Shown: one piece after another, positions 24,979 through 34,581 of the stretch | How positions within the stretch are numbered: position 1 is the stretch's first letter | Layout of the letters: each line of letters begins with the position of its first letter | Assembly: GCF_000023885.1 (NCBI RefSeq) | Contig: NC_013165.1 | Span: 3,038,001 to 3,102,000, forward strand | DNA length: 64,000 nucleotides | Direction of reading: 5' to 3' | Source of the DNA: Slackia heliotrinireducens DSM 20476 | Lineage (GTDB): Bacteria; Actinomycetota; Coriobacteriia; Coriobacteriales; Eggerthellaceae | Made by a program: the position numbers and the translations under genes | The notes under the pieces: generated by a model | Told to the model about the DNA's origin: nothing | The model's input: only the letters and a program-made list of their open reading frames with translations | Database searches by the model: none

Positions 24979-25067
24979 GTATAGCGCACCTCAGGCCCAA
25001 GCGCACGACCCCGGCCTTGCACGCACGGCTATAATGAAGGAACCATCCGCAACGCAAGGAGCGCACT

Positions 25068-27221
25068 ATGATTCAGGCCGACCGCGACGCATTCGAAGGC
25101 TTTGGCATCCTGTATTACGACATCTACGGGCTGGGACGGAACATCCTGTTCCCGGAAAACGTTTCCATAACCGACGCCGACATGACCGCAGCTGTGACCT
25201 GCGCCATGAACATGAACGGAACCGGGTTCGCGCTCACGCCCGCTTCCGTGGCCACGCTGGCCGCCCACTTCGCCGTCCTGCGCGAACGCGCCTCGGAGCC
25301 CGCGCTTGAAGGTGCGCTCGTCAACCCAGGCATCGACATCCGCATGCTGGTACCGTCCATCAAAGTGGCGCCCATGTACCCCAAATTCCCGCACCAGGTC
25401 ATGGATATGTCTGAAGCCCGGTTCCGCTTCGACCAGCTGCTGCACTATGCGTCCACCTACGGCGTCGAAGACGTCGCAGCGCAGCTCGGCATCCCCCTCA
25501 CCGTCAGCAAAGGATGGCTTCCCGAAGGCGGCGGCCAGACCGCCGAACCACCCGAGTCGGCCGCAGAAGCGCCCAACGCCCCACGTGGCGAAACCCCCTT
25601 CGCAAACGCAAAGCTGCTCACCTTGGTGGTCGACCGGACGCAGCTGATGCACATGGTCATCGAGCGTTTAGAGCGGCCCACGCGCATGCATCCGGCCGAA
25701 GCGCGCGTGGCCGTGGGCGTCTTGCGGGACATCCCCACCATGCACATGCCGCGCATCGCGTTCCACGAGAACATTTTGGAAATCATCGCGGCTGCCATCG
25801 ACGAGCCCAACGCGGTGCTGACCGACGCGTTGGAAAGGACCGTTCAGCACCCCGGTGACGTGCTGAAAGCCCTCACGCATATCATCCGCGTCAAGGGCCG
25901 CAAGCACCTGACCACCCGCCAGAAGAAGGTGTTCTGCAACTTCCTCAACCAGTACACGTTCGAATCGCTGGCTGGAAACTTCGCCGACGCGCACCCCATC
26001 GACTACCGCTCGCTGAACTACCTTTCGGTCGAACGGTTCGGCGGCGTAACGCTGCGCCAGGCCATGCAAGCCGTGGAGGAAGGGCGCTTCCGCTCGTGGT
26101 ATTCCCAGATAGAACGCGAATGGGACCGCTCCGCCGAAGTCGGCTTCGCTCCGCTTCTGGACAAATACATGGAACGTCCCGGCGTGTTGTTGCGTTCCAT
26201 GACGCGCCTGATCAAGGCAGGCGTCACGGCCGAGCAGCTTACCGAGGCCATGGGCCGGTCGAACGCCTACTCGCTGCCCAGCATCGTCCGCACGCTGACC
26301 CTGATGGCAGCCGAGGACGTGACGCCCGGCCGCAACTGGCATGATGACGAAGAACCAGATGAACGCATGAAAGCCGAACGCATCAAGCGCCAGCAAGACG
26401 CCTACAAGGTTGCCGAAACCGTCCTGCGCAACCTGCTCGAGCGCCGCCTACGCACCCTGGACACCCCGCTGCAGGGCAAGCGCGTGTACGTGGATGCGGG
26501 CCCGTTCTCGCTGCTTGGATCGGTGCTACTCCCCAACGACACGGGCTCCACCGGCACCGCGTATCCGCCCATCGGCATGGCATACCGTATACCGCGTGAC
26601 GGGCGCTTGCGTTTCTTCACCTTCTGGGACGACCGCGCCAAGCGTGTCGATGTGGACCTGCACTTCAAGGGGAGCCTGCGCGACGGCAGCCCCTTCTCCA
26701 TCGGCTGGAACGCCGATTACAATCTTGCCGGCATGGTGACCAGCGGCGACATCACGCATAGCACCAACGCCGTCGAGTATCTGGACATCGACATGAACGT
26801 CGCGCGCGAACAGGACGTGGATTATGTCATGCAGCGGTGCCACATCTTCGCTGGCGCCGAAAAATGGGGCGACATCGCAACCTGCTTCTCCGGTGCGCTG
26901 CTCGTGGATTCGATCGATCCTGGCAAGCCCATCTATCAGGGCGAAAACCTGATCTTCCGGGACTCCATGACGGGTGCGGATCGCGAAATGGACTATGCGC
27001 TGGTTGATGTCCAGGCATGCTACGTGCGCCTGCTGCGCGGCGCCAACCCGATGTTCGTCCGCACGCGCTTCACGCTGAACAACTATATCGACATGCTTTT
27101 GACCTGCCAAAACGCTGTGCGTGTAGGCTCGTCTGACGAAGCGGACGTGGTGCTTTCCGTCGGCCGCAACGATAACAAGGACGCCGTATGCCTGATTGAC
27201 GAGGGGTTCTTCCTGAAATAG
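25068..27221 (+). CDS. Large conserved protein of unknown function
   Basis: A 717-residue soluble protein with no signal peptide. The N-terminal 140 residues are followed by a Pro/Ala/Glu linker (about 145-175), then a helical middle part (about 185-470, with LERTVQHPGDVLKALTHIIR and RKHLTTRQKKVFCNFLNQY), and a C-terminal beta-rich domain from about 490 (VDVDLHFKGSLRDG, GDITHSTNAVEYLDID). The C-terminal part is reminiscent of TerD-like or the uncharacterised MXAN_6230/SCO0854-type proteins, but this is a weak impression. AAGGAGC precedes the ATG. A short ORF follows 23 bp downstream. Confidence 0.7.
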   Translation: MIQADRDAFEGFGILYYDIYGLGRNILFPENVSITDADMTAAVTCAMNMNGTGFALTPASVATLAAHFAVLRERASEPALEGALVNPGIDIRMLVPSIKVAPMYPKFPHQVMDMSEARFRFDQLLHYASTYGVEDVAAQLGIPLTVSKGWLPEGGGQTAEPPESAAEAPNAPRGETPFANAKLLTLVVDRTQLMHMVIERLERPTRMHPAEARVAVGVLRDIPTMHMPRIAFHENILEIIAAAIDEPNAVLTDALERTVQHPGDVLKALTHIIRVKGRKHLTTRQKKVFCNFLNQYTFESLAGNFADAHPIDYRSLNYLSVERFGGVTLRQAMQAVEEGRFRSWYSQIEREWDRSAEVGFAPLLDKYMERPGVLLRSMTRLIKAGVTAEQLTEAMGRSNAYSLPSIVRTLTLMAAEDVTPGRNWHDDEEPDERMKAERIKRQQDAYKVAETVLRNLLERRLRTLDTPLQGKRVYVDAGPFSLLGSVLLPNDTGSTGTAYPPIGMAYRIPRDGRLRFFTFWDDRAKRVDVDLHFKGSLRDGSPFSIGWNADYNLAGMVTSGDITHSTNAVEYLDIDMNVAREQDVDYVMQRCHIFAGAEKWGDIATCFSGALLVDSIDPGKPIYQGENLIFRDSMTGADREMDYALVDVQACYVRLLRGANPMFVRTRFTLNNYIDMLLTCQNAVRVGSSDEADVVLSVGRNDNKDAVCLIDEGFFLK

Positions 27222-27244
27222 GCTGCGCAAAACAGCCCTACAAT

Positions 27245-27511
27245 ATGGGTCACTTCTACGAGCGGGCCCGCCACGAGCGCGCCAAGGTCGTCGAGAAGGC
27301 GACGGGCACCCGGCCCTCCGACGGGGCGGTCGCAGAGGCGCTGCGCAACATGACCGGACATCGGCTGGACGCCAACGTCTACCACTTCGACTACCGCACC
27401 GACCTCACCGACGCGCTCTGCTCCTGCGTCGGCATCGACCTGTCGCGCGAGGCCATGACGAAGTCCCAGATGAACAAGGTGATGTCGGTTGTGAAGAAAC
27501 CGCGCAGCTAA
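27245..27511 (+). CDS. Short hypothetical protein
   Basis: An 88-residue basic, soluble product lying 23 bp after the large unknown gene. Codon use is GC-rich like its neighbours, but there is no recognisable ribosome site before the ATG. It could be a translationally coupled small gene or a remnant of a longer one. No family recognised. Confidence 0.4.
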   Translation: MGHFYERARHERAKVVEKATGTRPSDGAVAEALRNMTGHRLDANVYHFDYRTDLTDALCSCVGIDLSREAMTKSQMNKVMSVVKKPRS

Positions 27512-27544
27512 GCTGTTGCACTACAAAGAATGTCACTGGAAAAA

Positions 27545-27580
27545 CGGCCGTTTGCCCAGCTCGTATTGGGCAGACGGCCG
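27545..27580. terminator. Bidirectional hairpin terminator
   Basis: CGGCCGTTTGCCCA and TGGGCAGACGGCCG form a 14-bp stem (one G-U). On the plus strand CTTTGC follows; on the minus strand five T follow. It most likely closes the 25068-27511 transcript. The following 300 bp, up to 27895, show no gene, only the promoter region of the next operon. Confidence 0.7.
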
Positions 27581-27895
27581 CTTTGCGCTGCAAAAGTCAG
27601 GTTATACCAATGCCCGCGAATCGGGTCAATGAACGATTTCCCTTCCCAACAAAGTCTGCCAATCGACCGACGGTCCAACCGACAGCTCCGCAACCTCCCT
27701 CAATCCTGCGGCAATACAATTACGCAGCCCCAACGCTGGGCGCATTCGTTTCGCGTGGCCCCGTTCATCCATGCGTCTTAAAGGATTATCTCAATCTGCC
27801 CGTATCAAATAACATCGTTCTGACCATTTTGCACAGGTCAGTTTGTCATTACTCTACCGAGGTATAGGGGCAAACCAACAACAGAGGAGATGAAT

Positions 27896-30337
27896 ATGAA
27901 GGGTTCTTCCACCTTTGGTGCGTCGTCGTCCGCGCATGCGCTGACACGTCGTTCCTTCCTCAAGACCACCGGCACCCTTGCTGCGGCCGGAGCCTTGGGG
28001 GTCGGATGCTCGCTCGCCCATAACGAGCTCCAAGCGCTCGCCGACGAGAACGCCGACGAAACCGCCGAAAAGACCTGCTATCTGTGCCACAACTTCCACT
28101 GTCTGGGCGGTTGCGGCCTTAAGGTCACGGTCCGCGACGGCCACCTAGCCAAGATCGAGCCTCGCCAGATGCCCGACGACCGCTACCGCAAGGTGTGCCT
28201 GCGCGGCATCAACGAGGTGCAGCACGTGTACGCCACCGACCGCCTGCAGTATCCCATGCGCCGCACCGGCGAGCGCGGCGAGGGCAAGTTCGAGCGCATC
28301 AGCTGGGAAGAGGCCATCCACGAGATCGCCGAGAACGTGAAGGCCGTCCAGGAAAAGTACGGGGCAGGTTCGCTGTACGTAAAGAAGTCCGTAGAAGCGA
28401 GCCTTGGCCAGGGCTTTTCCTTCACCGACGTGCTGCTGAACGCCGAGGGCGGCGGGCTCACCGGCCTGGACCGCGGCATCGCCAACGGCTGCGAGCCCGC
28501 GCTGCAGACCGTGAACGCCAACTCCGTGAACAGCATTTGGGAGTGGAAGAAGGCCGCCACGGTCATCAACCTGGGCAACAACATCTGCGAGTCCGGCATC
28601 ATCTGGTCGCAGGCGCTGGTTGAGGCCCGCGAGGCCGGCGCCAAGGTCATCACCTTCGACCCGCGCTTCAGCCCCACCGCCGCCAAGAGCGACCAGTGGG
28701 TGCCCGTGAAGCCCGCCGAGGACGGCGCCGTGGTGCTGGGCATGATCTACCACATCCTTGACCAGGGCTGGTACGACCAGGAGTTCATGGCCGCGCACAC
28801 CTCGCTGCCGTTCCTGGTGGACGTGGAAACCGGCCAGCTGGTGGGCGAAGTGGAAACCGGCGTGAACCGCCTGGGCAAGGAAGAGCAGCCCATCGTGCAC
28901 TCCGTGGTGTTCAGCCAAAGCGCCGGCATGCCCGTGCCCTACGACGCTCCCGAAGCCGCCGACGCCATGCTGGAAGGCACCTGGAGCTACGAAGGCCGTC
29001 AGGTGACCACCCAGTTCATGCTGCTGAAAGACCAGATGGCGCAGTACGACCTGGCCTGGGCCGCCGGCCGCTCGGGCATCTCCGAAGACGTTATCATGCA
29101 GCTGGCCGACGACTATGCCAACCGCGGCCCGGCCATCATCAACTACGGCATCGGCGGCCCCGACAAGTACGCCAACGCCGACGTTCTGGGCCACAGCATC
29201 GCCATCCTGGTGGCGCTCACCGGCAACTACGGCAAGGCGGGCGCAGGCTGCGGCTTCTACAACTCCGGCGGCGGCGGACTGTCCGGCGCGCTGAACCCGT
29301 GGCCCCTGCCCGAGTTCGCCGGCCTGGCCGAGAACAAGATGCGCCTGTACGAGGTGGCCAGCAAGCCCAACGACATCCATGCCGCCATCACCTTCGGCGA
29401 CGCCTTCACCCTGCGCGCGGCCAACGCAAACGCCACGGTGGAATGGATCAAGTCCATGGACTTCTTCGCCATCATCGACATCTACCATTCGTCCGCCGTG
29501 GACTACGCCGACATCGTGCTGCCCGCCTGCAGCAAGTTCGAGAACACCGAGGACTACAAGAACGTGCGCATCTCGCAGAACCACGTGTACATTGCCCAGA
29601 AGTGCATCGATCCGCTGTTCGAGAGCAAGACCGACCTGGAAATCGAGCGCCTGCTGATGGCCGAGTGGGGCTACGACCAGTACCTGCCGCAGTCCTATGA
29701 CGAGCTGAACCGCCACCAGCTGGAGAACCTGGAGGGCCCGCTGGCCGGCATTACCTACGACAAGCTCATCGAGAACGACTGCTGCCTGCCGCTGGCCGGC
29801 GGCGACGACCCCATCGAGCCGCAGGTCGGCTACCACGAGCCCGTCATCAAAACGCCGACCGGCCGCATTGAGCTGTATTACGAGGACCTGGTCGACGAAG
29901 GTCAGGCGCTTCCCACCTACGAGCCCTGCAACGAGGCCTACGACGAGAACCCCGCCAAGGACACCTACCCCCTGGTGTTCATGCAGGGCAAGACGCGCTA
30001 CCGCATCCACGCGTTCTTCAGCGCCAGCGAATGGTTCCGCCAGAACTACACCCCGTGCGTGACCATGCACCCCTCCGACGCGGCGGCGCGCGGCATTGCG
30101 GAAGGCGACGACGTGCACATCTTCAACGACCGCGGCGAGTTCGTGTGCCGTGCGGTGCTTGACGAGGGCATCCGTCCCGGCGTGCTGTTCATGGCCGAAA
30201 CCACTTACAGCAGCTACTACAAGCAAGGCTTCCTGCAGAACGTGACGAACTCCAACCTGCAGGAGCGCTGCTACAAGATGAAGTTCGGCCCGCAGATCAA
30301 CTACAACGACGTGCTGGTGCAAGTCGAGAAAGCGTAA
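27896..30337 (+). CDS. Tat-exported molybdopterin oxidoreductase, operon 2 catalytic subunit
   Basis: An 813-residue catalytic subunit. The Tat motif TRRSFLKTTG starts at residue 17 and a lipobox-like GVGC follows. The [4Fe-4S] site CYLCHNFHCLGGC lies near 58-70 with the distal Cys in KVCLRGI. The cofactor-binding region FDPRFSPTAAKSDQW and the C-terminal molybdopterin dinucleotide-binding domain are present. It heads a three-gene operon with a ferredoxin and an NrfD-like anchor, the layout of a quinone-linked periplasmic-side reductase or oxidase. The second in-frame ATG was chosen because GAGGAG sits too close to the first. Substrate unknown. Confidence 0.88.
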   Translation: MKGSSTFGASSSAHALTRRSFLKTTGTLAAAGALGVGCSLAHNELQALADENADETAEKTCYLCHNFHCLGGCGLKVTVRDGHLAKIEPRQMPDDRYRKVCLRGINEVQHVYATDRLQYPMRRTGERGEGKFERISWEEAIHEIAENVKAVQEKYGAGSLYVKKSVEASLGQGFSFTDVLLNAEGGGLTGLDRGIANGCEPALQTVNANSVNSIWEWKKAATVINLGNNICESGIIWSQALVEAREAGAKVITFDPRFSPTAAKSDQWVPVKPAEDGAVVLGMIYHILDQGWYDQEFMAAHTSLPFLVDVETGQLVGEVETGVNRLGKEEQPIVHSVVFSQSAGMPVPYDAPEAADAMLEGTWSYEGRQVTTQFMLLKDQMAQYDLAWAAGRSGISEDVIMQLADDYANRGPAIINYGIGGPDKYANADVLGHSIAILVALTGNYGKAGAGCGFYNSGGGGLSGALNPWPLPEFAGLAENKMRLYEVASKPNDIHAAITFGDAFTLRAANANATVEWIKSMDFFAIIDIYHSSAVDYADIVLPACSKFENTEDYKNVRISQNHVYIAQKCIDPLFESKTDLEIERLLMAEWGYDQYLPQSYDELNRHQLENLEGPLAGITYDKLIENDCCLPLAGGDDPIEPQVGYHEPVIKTPTGRIELYYEDLVDEGQALPTYEPCNEAYDENPAKDTYPLVFMQGKTRYRIHAFFSASEWFRQNYTPCVTMHPSDAAARGIAEGDDVHIFNDRGEFVCRAVLDEGIRPGVLFMAETTYSSYYKQGFLQNVTNSNLQERCYKMKFGPQINYNDVLVQVEKA

Positions 30338-30347
30338 GGTGTGAACC

Positions 30348-30965
30348 ATGACCAAATTAGCAATCGGCATTAAGCTGGAGCGCTGCATTGGGTGCCAGAC
30401 CTGCGCCTTCAGCTGCAAGATGCAGAACAACGTGCCCGACGGCATGCTGTGGAACCGCGTGATTTCCGAAGGCGCCGACAACGAGGACGGCAGCGTGGGC
30501 ACCTATCCCAACGTGAGCCGCACCTACCTGCCGCTGGCCTGCCAGCACTGCGAGAACCCCGCCTGCCAGAAGGTGTGCCCCACCGGCGCCACCTACAAGG
30601 ACGAGATGGGCCGCGTGGAAATCGACTACCAGAAGTGCATCGGCTGCCGCATGTGCATGGCCGCCTGCCCGTTCAACGCACGCGTGTTCAACTGGGTGAA
30701 GCCCGAGCGCGCCACCGGGTTCGACTACGGCGACGCCGAGGTGCCCGCGCGCAAGAAGGGCGTCATGGAGAAGTGCACCCTGTGCAAGGAGCGCACCGAC
30801 CGCGGCGAGAACCCCATGTGCGTCGAGTGCTGCCCGGCCCGCGCCCGCGTGTTCGGCGACCTGGACGACCCCGAGTCCGAGATCTCGAAACTGCGCGCCT
30901 CGGGCAACGTCCGCATCCTGCTGGAAGAAAAGGGCACGCGCCCGCAAGTCTTTTACGTCAAATAA
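30348..30965 (+). CDS. 4Fe-4S electron-transfer subunit, operon 2
   Basis: The 205-residue DmsB/NrfC-like protein has four cubane motifs: CIGCQTCAFSC (13-23), CQHCENPACQKVCP, CIGCRMCMAACP, and CTLCKERTDRGENPMCVECCP. It relays electrons between the NrfD-like anchor and the molybdoenzyme. Its sequence and length are close to the operon 3 counterpart (36991-37608), which indicates duplication of the whole unit. Confidence 0.93.
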   Translation: MTKLAIGIKLERCIGCQTCAFSCKMQNNVPDGMLWNRVISEGADNEDGSVGTYPNVSRTYLPLACQHCENPACQKVCPTGATYKDEMGRVEIDYQKCIGCRMCMAACPFNARVFNWVKPERATGFDYGDAEVPARKKGVMEKCTLCKERTDRGENPMCVECCPARARVFGDLDDPESEISKLRASGNVRILLEEKGTRPQVFYVK

Positions 30966-30975
30966 GGGGGCTGCA

Positions 30976-32130
30976 ATGCAACTTTCTAGCAAATCTAAGG
31001 GCGTGCTGGGCGTACTTGCCCTGATCACGCTGGCGGGCGTTGGCTGCTGGTGCTACCAGTTGGCTAATGGCCTGGGCGTCACCGGCATGTCGAACGTGAA
31101 CTCGTGGGGCGCTTACATCTGCATGTTCATGCTGTTCGTGGGCCTTTCGGCCGGCGGCCTTATCGTGGCCAGCTCGGCGCACGTGTTCGGCATCGAGGAC
31201 TTCAAGCGCATCAGCATGCCGGCGGTCATTCTTTCCACGGTGTGCATCTGCGTGGCGGGCGTGCTGATCCTCATCGACATGGGCGGCATCCAGCGCGTGT
31301 GGCGCCTTTTCACCGGCCCGAACTTCACGTCTCCTTTGATTTGGGACGTGTGCATCATCACTGCGTACCTGGTCATCAACATCCTCGACCTGGTGTGGAT
31401 GAGCCGCGGCCAGGAGGAGAAGGTCCGCAAGCTTTCCTATGTGGCGCTGCCGGTGGCCATCCTGGTGCACAGCGTGACCGCGTGGATCTTCGGCCTGCAG
31501 ATCGCCCGTGCCTGGTACACGGCCATCATGGCCCCCATCTTCGTGGCTTCGGCCCTCGACTCCGGCCTGGCGCTGCTCATCCTGGCGCTGTTGGGCCTAC
31601 GCGCAGCCGGCATCTTCAACGTCGAGCAGGGGCTTTTGAGCAAGCTGGCGCGCCTGCTGGCGGTGTTCATCTGCGTTGACGCGTTCTTCGTGGGCTGCGA
31701 GCTTCTGACCATGGGCTATCCCGGCGCCGGCGAGGCCAATGCGCTGGCCATCATGACGAGCGGTGTCACTGCCCCGTACTTCTGGTTCGAGCTGGTGGGC
31801 GGCCTGCTGATCCCCTTCCTGCTGCTGGCTTCGGCCAAGCGCCGCGAGTCCATGGGCATCGTGGCATGCGCAAGCGCCCTGGTGGTACTGGGCGTCGCCT
31901 GCAAGCGCATCTGGCTGCTGTTCACCAGCTTCGTGCAGCCGAACGTGTTCGGCGGCCCCGGCATCACGCTGGGCACCGCACAGGCGGCGAACGACCCCGT
32001 GTTCGAGAACGTGTGGGCCATCATCGGCTCCTACGCCCCCACGCTGCCCGAGCTGGTCATCATCTGCGGCGTCATCGCGCTCGGCGTCATCGCGTTCTAC
32101 CTGCTGGCGCAGAAGCTCTGCACCAAGTAG
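30976..32130 (+). CDS. NrfD/PsrC-like membrane anchor, operon 2
   Basis: A 384-residue polytopic membrane protein with about ten helices, homologous in layout to NrfD/PsrC quinone-interacting anchors. Conserved stretches shared with the operon 3 anchor include VYQ/CYQLANGLGVTGM near the start, GLSAGGLIVASS, and AILVHSVTAWIFG. AAGGGGG precedes the start, 10 bp after the ferredoxin gene. It is expected to exchange electrons with menaquinone. Confidence 0.92.
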   Translation: MQLSSKSKGVLGVLALITLAGVGCWCYQLANGLGVTGMSNVNSWGAYICMFMLFVGLSAGGLIVASSAHVFGIEDFKRISMPAVILSTVCICVAGVLILIDMGGIQRVWRLFTGPNFTSPLIWDVCIITAYLVINILDLVWMSRGQEEKVRKLSYVALPVAILVHSVTAWIFGLQIARAWYTAIMAPIFVASALDSGLALLILALLGLRAAGIFNVEQGLLSKLARLLAVFICVDAFFVGCELLTMGYPGAGEANALAIMTSGVTAPYFWFELVGGLLIPFLLLASAKRRESMGIVACASALVVLGVACKRIWLLFTSFVQPNVFGGPGITLGTAQAANDPVFENVWAIIGSYAPTLPELVIICGVIALGVIAFYLLAQKLCTK

Positions 32131-32155
32131 CTTCCAACCCCAAACCCCCTCCGCG

Positions 32156-32191
32156 AAAGAGGCCTGCCGGTTCGTCCGACAGGCCTCTTCG
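32156..32191 (+). terminator. Operon 2 terminator
   Basis: AAGAGGCCTG and CAGGCCTCTT pair, with an inner CGG/CCG stem, followed by CGTTG; 26 nt after the anchor stop codon. Confidence 0.75.
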
Positions 32192-32214
32192 TTGAAACGG
32201 GGGTCATGAACCGT

Positions 32215-32265
32215 GTTTCACGAATGGGAGTTCCTGCCAAGTAGAAAACTCCCATTGTGGGAAAC
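32215..32265. repeat. Inverted repeat between convergent genes
   Basis: GTTTCACGAATGGGAGTT faces its near-complement AACTCCCATTGTGGGAAAC across 14 nt; the inner 10 bp are perfect. No U-tract follows on either strand, so its role is unclear. Confidence 0.5.
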
Positions 32266-32283
32266 TTACCTGATAGAAAAACT

Positions 32284-33290
32284 TCAACTCAGGGACTTGA
32301 CGCTGGGGAGGCCGTATGCCGGCTCGGCGTTGCGCGCCGCCACGAGAATGGCTTGCTCCATCACCTTTGCCGCAAGCACGCCCACCGTGTCGGAATCGGC
32401 GACCTCGTCGCCCACCGACAGCGCATAGATGCTGTCGCCGTCCATGGACGTGTGAACAGGGCGAATGGTGCGTGCAAACCCGTCGTGCGCCATCGAGGCC
32501 ACCTTGCACAGGCGGGCCTTGGGAAGCTTTGCATTGGTGATGACGGCGGCGATCGTCGTGTTCGTTACCACCTGAGAATCGGCTGCCAAGGCGTCCGCCT
32601 CCGCATCGCGCGCAGTTGCGGCCTGAGCTTCGTAGCCCGCGACAAAGATGTCTTCGGTGCTGCGAAAACCCGTCTTGTCCTGGCTCAACACCCCCGCAAC
32701 GCATGCGCCCGTCGCAGGGTCAATCACGTCGCCGATCGCGTTCACCGCAACGATGGCGCCGACCTTCAGGTCGCCCGCCTGCACAGCGAAGCTGCCGATG
32801 CTTGACTTCATGCAGAACTCGCCACCGAGAATCTTGCCCACCGTGGCGCCGCATCCCGCTCCGTAATTGCCGTCGCGATAGTTGCCGCCCTGCAGGCCGC
32901 CTCGCACGCTGCATGCCCCATGGCGGCGTCGGGGCGCACGTCGCTTCGGCCGATGAGCAGGTCGAAGATGTCGGACTGGCACACCAGCGGCACCTTCACG
33001 GGGCCCACGTCCAAGCCGATGCCGTGCTCTTCCAGATAGCGCATGGCGCCGCCCGCCGCGTCGAGGCCGAACGCGCTGCCGCCGCCCAAAAGCACGGCAT
33101 GCACGAACTCGGCGTTGGCCAGGGGATCCAGCGTGCGCGAGTCGCGCGACGCCGGTCCGCCGCCCCGCACGTCAATGCCCGTCGCCATTCCGTCTGGCGC
33201 CACGATGGCCGTCACGCCCGTTGCCGCTTCGGCGTTTTCAGCCTGTCCGATGAAAAACCCCGGAATATCCGTTATGGCGATTGGTTTCAT
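32284..33290 (-). pseudogene. P1-family peptidase (DmpA-like), frameshifted
   Basis: The N-terminal part (from MKPIAITDIPGFFIG, with LLGGGSAFGLDAAGG) and the C-terminal part (from GNYGAGCGATVGK, with VVTNTTIAAVITNA around the Thr nucleophile, MAHDGFARTIRPVHT and DGDSIYALS) are both well conserved but lie in different frames. The frames cross near 32870-32895. One base is missing relative to an intact gene, or the consensus has an error there. P1 peptidases are self-cleaving N-terminal-nucleophile aminopeptidases. AAAGGGG precedes the start. Confidence 0.85.
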
Positions 33291-33565
33291 GGTCATCCCC
33301 TTTCAGGCCCGATTGGCCTCATGATACCGAAAACCATCGCGGGTTTCCGCTGCACTGCAAAGTTGGCGTTACGGTTTCAGCTTCTTTTCAGGAGTCGGAC
33401 GTATCATTCCAGCATTGCTTGTTCAATGCATCGCACTGTCGCAGAAATGTGTTGTTCGTTGTTTCGTTACTTTACTGCACTAACGTGTTATTGCAGGAAC
33501 GGGGGCCCTGTGTTCCTAGCGTCCGATTTGCACTAGATTTGCTTCAACGACGCCGCCCAAGGCAT

Positions 33566-33592
33566 CAAAAAAGGCCAACCATGCGGCTGACC
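33566..33592 (-). terminator. tRNA-Phe terminator
   Basis: On the minus strand GGTCAGCC and GGTTGGCC pair (two G-U) around a 4-nt loop, followed by six T. The rest of the 33291-33602 gap shows no gene. Confidence 0.8.
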
Positions 33593-33602
33593 TGAGAATT
33601 CA

Positions 33603-33678
33603 TGGTGGTTAGGGAGGGACTTGAACCCCCGGCACGGGGATTTTCAGTCCCCTGCTCTACCAACTGAGCTACCTAACC
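33603..33678 (-). tRNA. tRNA-Phe (anticodon GAA)
   Basis: A 76-nt cloverleaf. Acceptor GGTTAGG pairs with CCTAACC, the D-arm is AGCTCAGTTGGTAGAGC, the anticodon loop is CTGAAAA between GGGGA and TCCCC, the T-loop is GGTTCAAGTCC, and CCA is encoded. Confidence 0.97.
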
Positions 33679-33763
33679 AGTTGCTTAAACGCGAATATGT
33701 ATGTTACCGTTTGCCGCTCGTTCGCGCAAGTACTTTTTCAAATTCACGAAATGTGCGTGTCCG

Positions 33764-34336
33764 CTAGCTGCGCAACAGCGGCTCCACACCGCGGCAGGTC
33801 AAATCGCTCAACAGCTGAGCAGCTTCTTCAGGATCCACCTTCTTGCCCTCGGCCACCCACACCCGATAGAAATCGAGCGCCGTCGCACGGATGAACCGAT
33901 ACAGCAAGGTTTGCGCGCCCTCCGACATCGGCACGAACGGATTGCCTGCTTCCCTATAGCGATCCATCTGCTCGTAATACACCTTTTCGCCGAATCGGTA
34001 ATAGCTGGGCGTACACACCAGCTTCTCCACATACTCCGGCTGCCCCGCCAGGAACAGAAAGAACCGCTGAGCATGGCCGTCGATGTCCTCGGGCACGTCG
34101 GGCGTGGTCTCATAATTCGCGAAATAGTCGTCCATAACCTCGGTCAACACGTCTTCGAACAGCGCCTCGATGGTCTCGTAATGCAGATAGAACGTCTTGC
34201 GGTTGATGCCCGCACGCTCGGTCAGGCTTTTAACCGACATCCTGTCCAGCCCCACCTCGACCACCAACTCGATGAATGCCTGCTTGATGGCGGCCCTCGT
34301 ACGCAACACGCGCAAGTCGGTCTTTTCTTGATCCAT
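33764..34336 (-). CDS. TetR-family regulator
   Basis: A 190-residue regulator. The helix-turn-helix spans about residues 10-55 (RTRAAIKQAFIELVVEVGLD, then SVKSLTERAGINRKTFYLHYETIEAL), and the C-terminal half is the variable effector domain. The start has GGAGG at good spacing; the frame extends 39 codons upstream without support. It diverges from the operon 3 molybdoenzyme gene with about 245 bp between starts, so it probably controls that operon. It is not closely similar to the other TetR proteins in this window. Confidence 0.85.
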   Translation of the reverse strand: MDQEKTDLRVLRTRAAIKQAFIELVVEVGLDRMSVKSLTERAGINRKTFYLHYETIEALFEDVLTEVMDDYFANYETTPDVPEDIDGHAQRFFLFLAGQPEYVEKLVCTPSYYRFGEKVYYEQMDRYREAGNPFVPMSEGAQTLLYRFIRATALDFYRVWVAEGKKVDPEEAAQLLSDLTCRGVEPLLRS

Positions 34337-34581
34337 GGAACCTCCGTGCACCTCGCAAATCATCCCCATGCGCATTGTCTCATACGCGCGCGGCATTGTT
34401 GACCAGCGATAATGCCCACTTTTTTCTTTGTGGGGTTTAAACACCTCGAACAAGACTCTGGGCAGTGCATTCGGCGCATACGCCCCGTAAAGTGCAAGCC
34501 AGCGAAGGACCTGGCGGCGGAACAGCGAAAATCCGCTTGTCAGGATTCATATTGGGGGAACAATTCGAGAAGGAGAAACGC

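Noticed and set aside
28145-30502. A 785-codon minus-strand open frame opposite operon 2
   Set aside because: Antisense shadow of the molybdoenzyme gene, without domains or a ribosome site.
32284-33290. Programmed frameshifting in the P1 peptidase
   Set aside because: No slippery heptamer or downstream pseudoknot was apparent near 32890; mutation or sequence error is simpler.
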